DNA from: Flavobacteriales bacterium
Lineage (GTDB): Bacteria > Bacteroidota > Bacteroidia > Flavobacteriales_D > Crocinitomicaceae
Assembly: GCA_947454525.1 (NCBI GenBank)
Contig: CANGJM010000001.1
Coordinates: 1-64,000, forward strand
DNA length: 64,000 bases
Direction of reading: 5' to 3'
In this document: piece by piece, positions 26,378 through 39,000 of the stretch
Numbering within the stretch: the stretch's first letter is position 1
Layout: each line of letters begins with the position of its first letter
Position numbers and translations under genes: made by a program
The notes under the pieces: generated by a model
The model's database searches: none
The model's input: the letters and a program-made list of their open reading frames with translations, nothing else
What the model was told of the DNA's origin: nothing

Positions 26378-27787
26378 TTTCTGTTGTTGAAGACCTAAAG
26401 CAATAATCATTGCACACATGCCAAAAATTGGAACCGCGGCTTTGTCTGTATCCAAGAAATTATTCAAGAAGGCATGGATAAAGTAGGTGGACAAAGCCAT
26501 GATCATACTCAAAATCAGAATTCTTGTTCCGGAATCAGTTACAGGGATTCGGTTGTACACCATGATGCTGGTATAAAATATCGTTGCCACAATCCCTAAA
26601 AAGGAAAGTAATCCAATGATGCCCATTTCTGCTAATGCTCCTAGGTATTCGCTGTGTGCATTTCCCATATCACCAAAATTGGTGGAAATAATCGTGAGAT
26701 TCTCCGGTTCTTGAAACGGTGCGTATTCAAATGCATATGTTCCAGGTCCATAACCAAAAACAGGTCTTTTCTCAAACATGGCAATGGCACAACTCCAACG
26801 ATTTATTCGTTCTAAGTTCGATGCATCTGTCGAGATGTTTGCCGCACTTTGCAGGCGTTCATCAAACGACTCGGTCGTATGATCCTGTTTATTACGAGCT
26901 AATTCCATTTCAATCGAATCCCATTTGAATAAAACGACGAGTAATGCGATGGCAGCTATTCCGGCTAACGGCTTCCAGTTGACTTTGTAATAAATGAGTC
27001 CACCAATAAACAAACAGCCAAAAACGCTTAACCATGCAGCGCGCGTATAAGAGAAGTAGAGTCCAGCGAGAATGAGTACAATCATTGCAATGATGACAGC
27101 TTGGATCAGCGGTGCGTGTTTTTTGTATAAATACAATCCAAAAACGAGCGGGACATTCAAAGCGATGATGGCGCCGTAAATGGTGTGGTCTTTGAAAAAA
27201 GGCGACATGACCCAATGACTTTCTTTTTCTCCAAATGCATATATTGCATGACGTGTAATCGTGTAAATCACCACAATGCACGAAGAGATAAGGAATAACC
27301 AAATGAAGGCTATTCTATTTTTTTCCTTCTGAAAGAAGTGGATACCGTAAAACAATACGGGCACAATAAACCAAAGTTTTGCCAACAGAAATTTAAAAGA
27401 GACAATCGGATGAGAACTCGTAATGGAGCTAATGAAAATCCAGGTTAGAAATATGCCAACAGAAAAGAGGATGGGCTGACGCCAAAGATTTTTCGTCATG
27501 AAGGGACGATGGAGCTGAATTGCGGACAACCACATCATCAAGCCAAAAAGTAAAGGTTCACTCGGTAAAAACAGACCGAAACTAGAATTGAATTCCTCTA
27601 TGTTAATAGATAAAGGAGTAAAGAACGCAATGGAAATGAATAGTTTTTCCGTTTGAAAAATGGCAAAATAGATGGCTAAAAGTCCGGCTGGAAAAAGACT
27701 CAAGTATGATTGGTCGTTCCAAATCAATAGTACAAAAACCAGGGATAGTAAAAATCCAACTACACTATAAATGACCGTTTTTTTCAA
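26357..27787 (-). CDS. O-antigen ligase/polymerase family membrane protein
   Basis: 476 residues with about 11-12 hydrophobic helices and one large periplasmic loop (about residues 285-385) containing R-x-x-x-W and P-V-F-G-Y-G-P-G-T-Y-A and an H-S-E-Y-L motif, the usual signature of the Wzy_C (WaaL/Wzy) family. Such proteins either polymerise O units or join polysaccharide to lipid A core or glycans to proteins. Which applies here cannot be told from sequence. It follows the Wzz-like gene by 4 bases and ends the long minus-strand run, overlapping EnvC by 21 bases. Confidence 0.87.
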   Translation of the reverse strand: MKKTVIYSVVGFLLSLVFVLLIWNDQSYLSLFPAGLLAIYFAIFQTEKLFISIAFFTPLSINIEEFNSSFGLFLPSEPLLFGLMMWLSAIQLHRPFMTKNLWRQPILFSVGIFLTWIFISSITSSHPIVSFKFLLAKLWFIVPVLFYGIHFFQKEKNRIAFIWLFLISSCIVVIYTITRHAIYAFGEKESHWVMSPFFKDHTIYGAIIALNVPLVFGLYLYKKHAPLIQAVIIAMIVLILAGLYFSYTRAAWLSVFGCLFIGGLIYYKVNWKPLAGIAAIALLVVLFKWDSIEMELARNKQDHTTESFDERLQSAANISTDASNLERINRWSCAIAMFEKRPVFGYGPGTYAFEYAPFQEPENLTIISTNFGDMGNAHSEYLGALAEMGIIGLLSFLGIVATIFYTSIMVYNRIPVTDSGTRILILSMIMALSTYFIHAFLNNFLDTDKAAVPIFGMCAMIIALGLQQQKLASNPK

Positions 27788-27791
27788 GATC

Positions 27792-28784
27792 TTAAGCTTC
27801 GTTCAATTTTAGCTCTTTGATGCGTTGTTGAATAAGCAAAAAGAAAAGTCCAAAAATGAATCCACCGATTGTCGATACAAGAACGATGATCATTCGTTTT
27901 GGTTTTTCTTTACGGTCTGCGACTACGGCTTTTTCTACGACAAATTTATGGTTGAATTTTGCGTTTGCATCTGACTCTGCTTGTTCGTACGATACACGGA
28001 AATCCTCAATTTTGACGATTTTTTCATTGCGTTGGTACTCAAGTCCGTCGTATACCGAACCATATTTTGTGTTAATGTCAATTTTTCGTTGGATTTCTGT
28101 CTTTTCCGCAGCATTCTTCGAATCTACGAGCGCTTGGTATAAGGTAGCACGCACATCGTTTGGTAGGACACCCATTTGTGCTAATTCCTCTAAACGCGTC
28201 AGCAAAGAATCGCGTTCATGTTCCATTTGCTTTTTCTTACGTAAATTGATTTCAAAAGCTGGCATCGTACGCTCGCGAATCATTTCATTCTTTACCGTAT
28301 CGATTAGATCAACAATGTCATTTGCCATCGCCGCAGCTTTCTTGGGGTCTTTGTTTAATACATCAATTTGAATCGAACCAAAACGCGTACGATTAAAGGT
28401 AAAGTCACCGTAATAAGCTTTGTTCAATTTATAGTATTTATTTGGATCGTTTTCCGAAATCTCGTAATCTGCCAACAAATTGTATTTACTTACGATTCGG
28501 TCTTTTATGCGAGAGGACTGAAGGATTTGCACCAATTGTTCAGCTTGTTCCTCTTCCCCGAAGTCCATGGCTGCTGCTTTTGCATTACGTTGATCCGAGA
28601 AGGAAACGTTGCTCGTTGCTGCAGGAAAGACAATCGCCGATGACAAATACAGCGGTGTAATGAGAAAAGAAACTACGATGGAAGCAATGGCTGCAATCGA
28701 TGTTATGATTAAAATCGGCTTTTTACTTTTCCAAATGAATTGGATTAAGCCCATACGTTCTTCTTGTAAGTTTATCTGTGTCAT
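27792..28784 (-). CDS. Wzz-like polysaccharide chain-length determinant
   Basis: 330 residues with two membrane helices (about 23-43 and 297-318) flanking a periplasmic coiled-coil-rich domain, as in the polysaccharide co-polymerase family that sets O-antigen or capsule chain length. P-x-x-G near the second helix is reduced to I-G-G-F-I-F-G. No tyrosine-kinase (Wzc) domain follows, so it is the short type. It starts 78 bases after the flippase stop codon and its product would act with the ligase gene 4 bases downstream. Confidence 0.83.
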   Translation of the reverse strand: MTQINLQEERMGLIQFIWKSKKPILIITSIAAIASIVVSFLITPLYLSSAIVFPAATSNVSFSDQRNAKAAAMDFGEEEQAEQLVQILQSSRIKDRIVSKYNLLADYEISENDPNKYYKLNKAYYGDFTFNRTRFGSIQIDVLNKDPKKAAAMANDIVDLIDTVKNEMIRERTMPAFEINLRKKKQMEHERDSLLTRLEELAQMGVLPNDVRATLYQALVDSKNAAEKTEIQRKIDINTKYGSVYDGLEYQRNEKIVKIEDFRVSYEQAESDANAKFNHKFVVEKAVVADRKEKPKRMIIVLVSTIGGFIFGLFFLLIQQRIKELKLNEA

Positions 28785-28862
28785 ATCAATTTATCCCTGC
28801 GAAGTTATGAGATTTTTGCCGCAAGCTATGACAATAACTCCAAAATTCAAAAAATATTTGAT

Positions 28863-30341
28863 TTAGGACTTAATTAAAAAGAGATTTTTCAGTGGTTTAA
28901 GTTCAATGAATTTGAAAACGAACATGAAAATCAATCCGAATATTAATTCAATAATTAAAATGAGTCCAAAAAGCATGGGTGAATCATTCAGTAAATTTTG
29001 GTCCTCTAAATTCATGAGCGCAAAATCGAAAAGAAAAATGGCACTAATGAAACTAAGGGTAAAAAGAAGCCATTTCCCCATATTAAGTATTCCAACCTTT
29101 AATTCGAAATACCGAGCACACAAAATGAATTGGGTGATGGCCATCGTCATCTGGGTAATAAATGCGGTAAATCCGGCTCCGACAGCACCATATTTGGGAA
29201 TAAGAAAGATGTTCAGACTGATATTGATCAACACGCCAATGGCAGAAATGATGTTTAATTCTTTTAAATTTCCATTAGCCGTGAGCAATGTTCCAAAGAC
29301 AAAGTTCATGGCGATTCCGATGAAACTCAACATTAAAAAACAAAAAGGAATGATGACTCTTTCATCAGGGGTGTAGATAAATTGTAGGATACTTCCAGCA
29401 TGAAAGATTAAAATAAAAACGACTACGATGACGCCGCTCATGAGGAAATTAGCAGAAATCAGCACCAATTCTCTAACTTTTTGCTTGGACTCATTTAACA
29501 CATTCGAGAACATGGGGAACAATAATCCAGCGAAGATCATTCCAAACATATACAATGCATCTAGCAGTCGAAATCCGGTAGCGTAGATTCCAGCTTGCAC
29601 GTTGCCATTCGTCCCTAACTCATGTAAAAGGATTCCGTCAATACGCGTGTAAATGGACATCAGAATAATCAGTAACGCAAACGGTAAGCTTTTTTGAAGA
29701 ACGGATTTAAAATGGACCAAATCAATTTGCCAGTGAATGGTTCCAACAATTCGTTTAAAGAAAATAAACGCCAAAACAAAGGTGAGGAAATAACCGAAGG
29801 TCTGTAATTGGATGTACAAGGGAATACTCATTTCATAACCCATGTTGAACAATAAAACAGATCCCGCCGTGATAATTAGAATGATTCGGTCAAAAACAGA
29901 GAAAAAGGAATCGAGCTTATAGTGTTGTAAGCCGGAAAAGAATCCTCGGAAATACGCAATGAAAACGATGAATAATTGATTTAATCCCAAAAAGAATAAC
30001 AGTTTCATCGCCATGGAGTCATAGCCCATTAAAAACGCGGATGTGAAAAGAATCCCGATGTAAACAAGAAATAAAAGAAGTCTCAAGAGAAGTATGCTAC
30101 TAATTTGGGACTTTGCTTCTTCTTGGTTTTTGGCTACGGTCTTTATGACGTAATTATTAATCCCTAAATCCATGAGGATGTTCAGAATTAACGATAAACT
30201 CAAAAGTGAAAAATACAAGCCGTATTGGTCGAGGCCAACGACATTTTGAACCTGTGCATCGATGCCAAAAATGGCAATCGGCTTAATCAATAAATTGAGC
30301 AGAAGCGAAAACAGTAAGTTCGAAAAAAATATACGATGCAT
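28863..30341 (-). CDS. Wzx-like oligosaccharide flippase (MATE/MOP superfamily)
   Basis: 492 residues with about 12-14 hydrophobic segments, few charges within them, and the Wzx/RfbX style N-terminus (F-x-x-L-L-x-L-L-I-K-P-I-A-I-F-G-I-D). It should flip lipid-linked oligosaccharide across the inner membrane. It lies 32 bases after the 898-residue adhesin gene on the same strand and 78 bases before the Wzz-like gene. Confidence 0.87.
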   Translation of the reverse strand: MHRIFFSNLLFSLLLNLLIKPIAIFGIDAQVQNVVGLDQYGLYFSLLSLSLILNILMDLGINNYVIKTVAKNQEEAKSQISSILLLRLLLFLVYIGILFTSAFLMGYDSMAMKLLFFLGLNQLFIVFIAYFRGFFSGLQHYKLDSFFSVFDRIILIITAGSVLLFNMGYEMSIPLYIQLQTFGYFLTFVLAFIFFKRIVGTIHWQIDLVHFKSVLQKSLPFALLIILMSIYTRIDGILLHELGTNGNVQAGIYATGFRLLDALYMFGMIFAGLLFPMFSNVLNESKQKVRELVLISANFLMSGVIVVVFILIFHAGSILQFIYTPDERVIIPFCFLMLSFIGIAMNFVFGTLLTANGNLKELNIISAIGVLINISLNIFLIPKYGAVGAGFTAFITQMTMAITQFILCARYFELKVGILNMGKWLLFTLSFISAIFLFDFALMNLEDQNLLNDSPMLFGLILIIELIFGLIFMFVFKFIELKPLKNLFLIKS

Positions 30342-30373
30342 ATCGTTACCCCTGTTTTCCTAAAGTCAGCTAC

Positions 30374-33070
30374 TTATCTGATTAAGTTTACTGTACCTGT
30401 AACAACTACACGCTCGTCTAAATCTGGATTTTTGAAGAGAATGCGATACGTATACACGCCTTCTTGTGCATCTAATCCTTCTTCACCTACTGATCCGTCC
30501 CAACCGTATAATACGTTGCGTGTTTCAAAGACTACTTCACCCCAACGATTATAAATTTGCATTTCAAAGTTTAATGGATCGTATCCTGAATAGAAGATCG
30601 GCAAGAACACCTGATTGTTTTGATCTCCGTCTGGCGTGAAACTATTTGGAATGTAATACAGTTCGTTGTATTGGTATCCAATCGAAATCGACATACTATC
30701 CAAACAGTTGAGGTTCGTTAAAGCGATTAAGTTGATGGTATACCCATTCATCGTACTTTGGAAAATATGCGATGGCTCTACTTCAGTCGACATTTGTCCG
30801 TCCCCGAAATTCCACACATAATTTGTCGCACCTGTAGAGAAATTACTGAACTGAACGTATTGTGCTTCGTTCGTGAAAATGCTAATTGGTGATTCGAAAT
30901 CAGCATTTGGTAAGTCCTCAACATAAATGTAATTCGCCATTGAGTTGGAAGCGAAACAACCATTAATCGTTGTAGCTGCTAAAGTCACATCAAATGTTCC
31001 ACCTGTTGGAAAAAGAATCGTAGTGGACGAACCAGTGCCAGTTAAGGCATTGCTTGTCGACCAGTTGTAAGTTGCATTCGTCTGATCTGTCGCCGTAAAC
31101 GTAACGCTAAGTGGCGCACATCCTTCTACAATGTTTGAACTAAATGTCACAATTGGCAACGGATTTACGGTCACAGTTCCACTTGCTGGTAAACTCGGAC
31201 AATTCAACAAGGTGTAAATAACCGTTAACGTGGTATCCACTGACGGACTCAATGTTTGACTGGCGCCACCAATAGTGTTTAGTGGCCCCCAAGTATAGCT
31301 TCCACCTGTTAAGTTTGGAGTTGCCGTAAGTGTTACGTTGTCGCCATCACAAATGGTAGCACTGGACAATGTAACCACCGGAATTGGATTCACGGTAACA
31401 ATCGCATTGACACTCGGACTTGTACAGTTATTCAACGTATAAGCTACGGAATATGTTGTCGTTGTTGCTGGACTCACTTGAATGGAGTTTGTCGTTTCAC
31501 TCGTTGACCATAAATAGGTTCCGTTTGGTAAATTCGCACTGGCTGTTAATGTCGCAACATCTCCAAAACAAATCGTTGTATTCGAAGTCGATGCAACTGG
31601 AATCGGATTCACTACAACTGTTGCACTTGCGGTATCTGTACAACCTTGTAAATTATAAATCACCGTGTATGTTGATGTAATGTTCGGTGTTACCGTGATG
31701 GAATTACTTGTAGATGGAAGTGGAGACCATGTATAGCTTCCACCGGGTAAATCTACCGTACTACTTAACGTAGCACTTGAACCAATACAAATGGTGTCAT
31801 TGACTACCGAAACAATTGGATTTGGTTTAACAATAATATCAGCCGATACACTCGGAGCAATACATCCATTCGAACTTGTAAAAACAACTGAATATGTAGT
31901 GTTCGTGGTTGGAGCAGCACTTAAGGTGGCAGTTGTTGCCCCTGTAGACCATAAATATGTTCCACCTGCAGAAACATTGGAAACAAACAATGTTCCTGTT
32001 TGACCAAGACAAATACTGTCATTGACGATTTGTGGTTGCGGAGTTGGCTCAACGGAGACTAATACGGTACTTGTACTTGTACAACCATTCACGTTGTATT
32101 CAACAGTATACGTCGTACTTGTGGATGGATTTACAGATAACGTTGATCCACTTCCTAATATGTTACCACCTAATGACCATGTCCAGGTTCCACCTGCGCT
32201 GGGTGAACTTGCAGTTAATGTCCCAGATCCACCTTGACAAATCGTGATTGGTGGAACGGTAATCGTTGGACCTGGATTGACCACAACAGCTGTGGTTCCA
32301 TTTGCTGTTCCACAGTTTGGAATAGTAACAACAACGGTATAATTACCCGCAGATGCTAATGTTGTAGTGGCAACCGTTGGATTTTGAACAGCAGACGTAA
32401 ATCCGTTTGGACCTGTCCACGCATATGTATATGCACCCGCTGGATTTGCAGTGGTTGTTAAATTCAAAGGTTGTCCAGCACAAATTGGACTATTAGAACC
32501 TGCTGTAATCGTTGGAGTTAAACAACAGTTAATATACATTTGGATGCGGCCAATGTTGTAATTTACCTCTGACCAAATATTCGCCATAGCTGCTCCGGTT
32601 CCTGCAGGACATGATTGCATTCCGCTTCGTTGTAAGGTTGTATTGAATCCATTAATACTTGTCACAAAATTAGCCGGGCCATAACTATTCACACAGTTTG
32701 CACCACGTGCACCGTAAACACCAATGATATCACCGCTTGCTACAGGAATATTACACGGCACAACTCCTGCTGCCGGCGCATTTGTAATGGTGAATAATTG
32801 AACAAAACTATTGGTTGTTCCTGCAAATGCAGGAGGAGGTCCAGCCGTAAATCTTACGACACGAATGGTTTGGGTACCTGCCGCATTTGCTTCAGGTGGA
32901 ACGTATAATCCACAAATAGTAAAAGTTGTTGGAGCCGTAAAATGGTAGCCTCGAATCATGCTACTAAATGTTGTCACTTGTCCACCAACGCTAATCGGAG
33001 TTCCTTGGGAAAAGACAGGTGTCTTGCTCCAAAGAATTATACTGAGTAAGAATAGTAGTTTTATTTTCAC
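30374..33070 (-). CDS. Surface adhesin A: T9SS type B cargo with Ig-like, PKD and gliding-motility C-terminal domains
   Basis: 898 residues, starting at a GTG just 2 bases after the stop of adhesin B. A signal peptide (about 1-22) is followed by an N-terminal domain (25-182) ending in N-C-C, shared with adhesin C. Six or so Ig-like units follow, each with a T-I-C-x-G start and an N-G-C-type end. A PKD domain (W-N-F-G-D-G) and the gliding-motility C-terminal domain (about 805-898, Y-Y-I-P-N-S-F-T-P-D-G, Y-N-R-W-G-E-V, ending V-N-L-I-R) complete it. That end targets type B cargo to the type IX secretion system. No 77-residue long repeats are present. It is unusual that no SprF/PorP partner gene is adjacent. 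Confidence 0.93.
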   Translation of the reverse strand: MKIKLLFLLSIILWSKTPVFSQGTPISVGGQVTTFSSMIRGYHFTAPTTFTICGLYVPPEANAAGTQTIRVVRFTAGPPPAFAGTTNSFVQLFTITNAPAAGVVPCNIPVASGDIIGVYGARGANCVNSYGPANFVTSINGFNTTLQRSGMQSCPAGTGAAMANIWSEVNYNIGRIQMYINCCLTPTITAGSNSPICAGQPLNLTTTANPAGAYTYAWTGPNGFTSAVQNPTVATTTLASAGNYTVVVTIPNCGTANGTTAVVVNPGPTITVPPITICQGGSGTLTASSPSAGGTWTWSLGGNILGSGSTLSVNPSTSTTYTVEYNVNGCTSTSTVLVSVEPTPQPQIVNDSICLGQTGTLFVSNVSAGGTYLWSTGATTATLSAAPTTNTTYSVVFTSSNGCIAPSVSADIIVKPNPIVSVVNDTICIGSSATLSSTVDLPGGSYTWSPLPSTSNSITVTPNITSTYTVIYNLQGCTDTASATVVVNPIPVASTSNTTICFGDVATLTASANLPNGTYLWSTSETTNSIQVSPATTTTYSVAYTLNNCTSPSVNAIVTVNPIPVVTLSSATICDGDNVTLTATPNLTGGSYTWGPLNTIGGASQTLSPSVDTTLTVIYTLLNCPSLPASGTVTVNPLPIVTFSSNIVEGCAPLSVTFTATDQTNATYNWSTSNALTGTGSSTTILFPTGGTFDVTLAATTINGCFASNSMANYIYVEDLPNADFESPISIFTNEAQYVQFSNFSTGATNYVWNFGDGQMSTEVEPSHIFQSTMNGYTINLIALTNLNCLDSMSISIGYQYNELYYIPNSFTPDGDQNNQVFLPIFYSGYDPLNFEMQIYNRWGEVVFETRNVLYGWDGSVGEEGLDAQEGVYTYRILFKNPDLDERVVVTGTVNLIR

Positions 33071-33072
33071 TT

Positions 33073-36000
33073 TTATCTAATTAAATTAACGTGGCCGAGG
33101 ATTATTTTTCGCTCGTCAAAATTAGGGATTTTAATCAATATTTGATAAGTATATACCCCTTGTTCGCAATCTTTACCTTCTACACCAAAGGATCCATCCC
33201 AACCAATTGATGGATCTTGACTTTCGAAGATTATTTCACCCCACCTGTTGTAGACGTAAAAGTTATACTGGTAGTTGTCAATTCCACTTGTGAATATTGG
33301 AAGAAATGTTTGATTGTACATATTTCCATCTGGGGTGAATGTATTTGGTATATAGTAAACCAATCCAGGATCATATCCTATGAATACATGACTTGTATCC
33401 ACACAGCCTAAAGTTGAAATTGCGGTTAATATAATTTCAAAGCCTAGATTATTGTCGTTGAATAAATGAGAAGGACCTTCTTCTGTTGATGTGCCACCGT
33501 CTCCAAAATCCCATGCATAGGTCGACGCCCCTAAACTATTATTCATGAAGTTCAATGTTTGATTTGGTTCAGTAAACAACGTTGATGAAGGCTCGAATGC
33601 AGCAATTGGATAGTTATCCACTTGAATGTAGTTTGAAAGGGTTTCTGTAACTGTACAACCATTTAATGTCGTCGTTAAGGATACGTCGAAGCCTCCGTTC
33701 ATTTGAAAATTTAAATTCGTTTGTGAACCAGACCCTGTTAATGAGTTACTTGTTGACCAAGTATAATTCGTATTACTTGCGTCGTCTGCCGTCAAGGTCA
33801 CTGATAATGGTGCACATCCTTGCGTAACCGAAGCACTAAAGGTAGCAATTGGAAGTGGATTCACGGTAATGGAGCTCGTAGCCACAGGACTCGTACAGCC
33901 ATTCAGCGTGTAATATACAGTAATGGTTGAATCGTTTAACGGGGAAACCGTTTGACTTGCTGCTCCAATAACTCCCGGTGTTCCCCAGTAGAATGTTCCA
34001 CCCAAAAGATTCGGAATAGCAGTAATGGTTGTATTAGCTCCCGCACAAATCGTACTGTTGTTTACACCTAATGTTGGAACTGGATTCACCGTCACAATGG
34101 AATTTACTAAAGGACTAATACATCCATTTAAATTATACGCAACGGTATAGGTTGTCGTGGAAGTAGGACTCACTTGAATCGAATCGTTTATTTGAGTCGT
34201 AGACCAAACAAATGACCCTCCTGGAAGTGGAGCTATTGCAATCAATTCAGCTGTTTGTCCATTACAAATAGTTTGATTGGACGTAACCGGTGTAGAAACG
34301 GGTTTCACAAAAATCTCTGTCGTACTCGTGTCTGCACAACCTAGTAATGAATAGATCACTTGATAATTTGTTGTGGTAATTGGCGAAACCGAAATACTAG
34401 ATGTTACAGCATTCGTTGGCGTCCAAGAATAGGTTCCTCCGGCAAGATTTACGTTGGACGTAATTGTTGTGCTTTGTCCAACACAAATCGTATCGTTTAG
34501 TGTAGTAACGACAGGATACGGATGAACGGTAATGGTCATACTCGCTGTATTAGCACACAATCCTGCATTTGGTTGGAAAGTGTATGTCGTTGTTGTCGTG
34601 TAATTCGGAGCAGGACTCCATGTTCCTGCCACATTGTTTGTCGATGTTGTTGGCAATGTGAACAATCCATTTGTACAAATAGCAGCAATTTGCGTGAAAG
34701 TTGGATTCGTATTAGGAGTAAAGTTGATCGTAATACTTTCTGTATCAAAACAACCGTTTGCATTAGTTCCTGTGTAAGTGTAGGTTCCTGCTGCTGTGAC
34801 ACTTAAATTAGCCACACTAGAAACAACGGATGTTCCGTTACTCCATGATGCGCTTGTGCCACCAACTCCTGTCAAGGAAATCTGTGTGGTATTACAATCA
34901 AGAACCGTTGCATTGGTATTATTCGTAATGGCAGCTGTCGGAGTAACGATGTTTTGGGTGATTACTTGGTTTGCAGTTGCTGTACATCCATTAGGAGAAG
35001 TTACGGTTACGGTATATGTTCCAGGAGCAGTGACAGAAAGCGTTGCGGCAGATCCGACAACCGCTGTTCCATTAGACCAAGAGTAGCTTCCGCCTCCAGT
35101 TGCAGTTAATAGAATACTGGTAGTTGTACAAGTTAGAATTGTTGTAGATGGCGTATTTATTCCTGCAGTTGGTGGGGTAGTATTTTGTGTGATGGTTGTT
35201 GAGGCAGTTGCCGTACATCCATTTGTTCCGGTTACGGTCACCGTGTAGGTTCCTGGATTCGTCACTGACAACGTAGCATTGGTTCCAACCACTGTTGTTC
35301 CGTTGGACCATGAATATGTTCCACCTCCGGTTGCTGTTAAAGTTATCGTAGTAGTCGTGCAGGTCAACACTGTTGTTGTTGGCGTTGTAATTGCAGCTGG
35401 CGGCGCAGTAATATTTTGCGTGATCGTTTGTGACGCTGTACCTGTACATCCATTTGTTGCTGTTAATGTAACTGTGTAGACACCAGGTGTTGTTACAGAA
35501 ATCGTTGGGTTAACACTTATTAACGCTGGATTTGCCCAAGAAACATTTCCTGTTCCATTTGCGGTTAACGAAATACTGGTCGTAGTACATGTCAGTACAC
35601 TTGAAACAGGCGGAGTAATCGTCACTGATGGGGCCGTATTATTTTGTGTGATTGTTTGTGTAGCCGTTGCTGTACATCCATTTGCTGCCGTAACTGTAAC
35701 CGTGTACGTTCCAGAACTAGTTACGTTTAATGTGGCATTTGTTCCAACTACTGCTGTTCCATTGGACCAAGAGTATGTTCCTCCACCTGTTGCTGTTAAT
35801 GAAATAGTCGGAGTGGTACAAGTCACAACTGTTGTGCTTGGCGCTGTAATAGCTGCGGTAGGAGCAGTAATACTTTGTGTGATTACTTGAGCAGCGGTAG
35901 CTGTACATCCATTTGAACTAGTAACGGTTACAGTATACGTTCCAGGTGTCGTCACGTTTAAAGTTGCATTTGTTCCAAGTACCGCCGTACCATTTGACCA

Positions 36001-39000
36001 AGAATAGGTTCCACCACCGGTTGCTGTTAATGCAATGCTGGTTGTCGTACATGTTAGGACACTCGTTACGGGTGTTGTTATTGCCGCGGCAGGCAATGTG
36101 GTATTTTGCGTAACACTTTGAGCGGAACTTGATGAACAGCCATTTGCTCCAGTTACCGTGACTGTGTACGTACCAGCACTTGTTACGGTTAACGTAGCAT
36201 TCGTTCCAACAACCGAAGTTCCATTAGACCAACTATAAGATACTCCTCCGCTCGCGGTGAGGGTGATACTTGTGTTGGTACATGAAAGAATACTCGAAGG
36301 AGTTGCGATAATCCCTATCGTTGGCAATGTCGTATTTTGTGTAATTACTTGAGCAGCTGTTGCGGTGCAACCGTTTGAACTTGTAACAGTAACAGTATAT
36401 GTTCCAGGAGTTGTCACTGAAAGTGTGGCATTTGTTCCAACGACTGCAGCACCATTTGACCAAGAATAAGTTCCTCCACCAGTAGCAGTTAATGTTATGC
36501 TAGTTGTTGTACATGTAAGTATCGTTGTCGCTGGTGCAGTAATTGCTGCTGTTGGATTGGTGTTATTCTGAGTAATCACTTGAGCAGTTGTAGCAGTACA
36601 TCCATTTGCTCCAGTCACGGTAACAGTATATGTTCCTGGTGTTGTTACAGATAGCGTTCCATTTGTTCCAACAACTGCCGTACCATTAGACCAAGAATAA
36701 GTTCCTCCACCAGTAGATGTTAATGAGATACTTGTTGTCGAGCATGTAAGTATACTTGTACTTGGAGCGGTAATTTGTGCTGTTGGAGCGGCAAAGTCTT
36801 GGGTGATCACTTGAGCAGCAGTGGCTGAACATCCATTGATGGAAGTTACCGTGACAGTGTATGTACCAGGTGAAGTTACGTTTAGCAAGGCATTTGTCCC
36901 AATAACAGTTGTTCCGTTCGACCAAGAATACGTTCCACCACCCGTTGCAGTTAAGTTGATACTTGTCGTTGAACAGGTTAAAATACTGGTAGTTGGAGTG
37001 GTAATAGCTGCTGTTGGAAAGGAATTATTCTGTGTAATCGTTTGACTTGCCGTTGCCGTACATCCGTTCGGAGAGGTAACAGTTACTGTATATGTTCCAG
37101 GTGAATTAACGGAGTAGGAAGCATTTGTTCCAACAACTGTTATTCCGTTCGACCAAGAATACGTTCCACCTCCCGTTGCATTTAATGTGATGGATGGATT
37201 GGTACAAGTTAAAACGCTGGTTGTTGGTGCTGGAATAGAAGCATTTGGCACCGTAATATTTTGTGTAATTACTTGAGAGGCAGTTGCTGTACATCCAATT
37301 GCCGATGTAACGGTTACGGTATATGTTCCAGGTGTTGTTACGTTTAGTGTGGCATTTGTTCCAACAACGTTTGTTCCATTCGACCAAGAATAACTAACTC
37401 CACCAGTTGCGGTAAGGCTTATACTCGTTATTATACACGTTAATTCTGTTGCTGTTGGCGTCGTGATTGCTGCAGTTGGAGGAGCATTGTTTTGTGTGAT
37501 CGTTAAAGATGAAGTAGCCGTACAACCGTTTGATCCTGTTACAGTAACGGTATACGTTCCAGGTAGTGTGACGGATAAGGTTGCGGTATTTCCAACATTC
37601 GTTGTCCCGTTAGACCAGCTATAAGTAGCCCCACCTGTGGCGACTAAATTAATACTCGTTGTAGCACACGTTAAAACAGTGGTGGATGGTGCAGTAATGG
37701 CAGCCGTCGGTGCGGTTATATTCTGTGTTACTACTTGGCTTACGTTGCTCGTACAGCCATTAGATCCAGTGACAACAACGGAATATGTTCCTGACGCACT
37801 TACCGTGATCGAGGCAATTGTATTTCCGTTTGACCATAAATAGGTGCCTCCACCAGTTGCGGTTAAGGTGATACTCGTTGTTGTGCACGTTAACACACCG
37901 GAATTTGAAGCACTAATACTTGCCGAAGGCACAGTAATATTTTGAGTGACCGTTTGTACTTCACTTGCCGTACAGCCATTTGGAGCTGTAACGGTAACGG
38001 TATATGTCCCAGGGGCAGTGACGGTGAGGTTTGAACCTGTTGTTCCTCCAGTCCATGAATAGGTGCCTCCACCTGTTGCAGTTAATGTAATACTTGTTGT
38101 AGTACAGGTTAAATTGCTTGTTGCTGCAGAAATACTTGGAGTAGGTGGTGTAATATCTTCCGTAATTGTAATCGTAGTTGTTGCATCACAACCATTCGAT
38201 CCAACAACTGTTAGGATGTATGTGTTTGGAGCAGTCACAGTTAAATTTGAACTTGTACCGACAACAGTTGACCCATCAAACCAAGAATAGGTCCCGCCAC
38301 CGCTAGCAGTTAACGCGATGCTTGTATTCGTACATGTTAAGATTGTTGAGGTTGGTGTAGCAATGACCGGAATTGGCGTGGTAATGTTTTGAGTAATCGT
38401 TTGTGACGCTGTTGCTGTACAGCCATTAGCCGCTGTAATTGTTACCACATATGTTCCAGGAGCGGATACATTTAACAATGAACTTGTTCCTTGTACAGCA
38501 GTACCATTTGACCAAGAATACGATCCTCCACCAGTTGCATTTAAATCTATACTTGAAGTTGTACAATTAAGAACCGTAGTAATTGGAGATGCAATGGCAG
38601 CAGTTGGAGCGGTGACATTTTGCGTGATAATTTGAGATGCTGTAGCACTACAGCCATTGGCAGATGTAACAGTCACAATATAAGTACCAGGTGCACTTAC
38701 TGTTAATGTTGCATTTGTACCAACAACAGCCGTTCCATTCGACCAAGAATATGTTCCACCTCCTGTAGCAGTTAGGTTTATGCTCGTAGATGCACACGTT
38801 AACATGGACGTACTTGGCGGAGTAATTCCAGCCGTCGGAACAGTGATATTTTGAGTAATGTTTTGAGTTGCAGTAGCTGTACAACCACTTGCAGAAGTCA
38901 CGGTTACCGTGTATGTCCCAGGACTTGTAACGGTTAACGCAGCATTTGTACCAACAACGGCTGTTCCATTCGACCATGAGTACGTTCCACCACCGGTCGC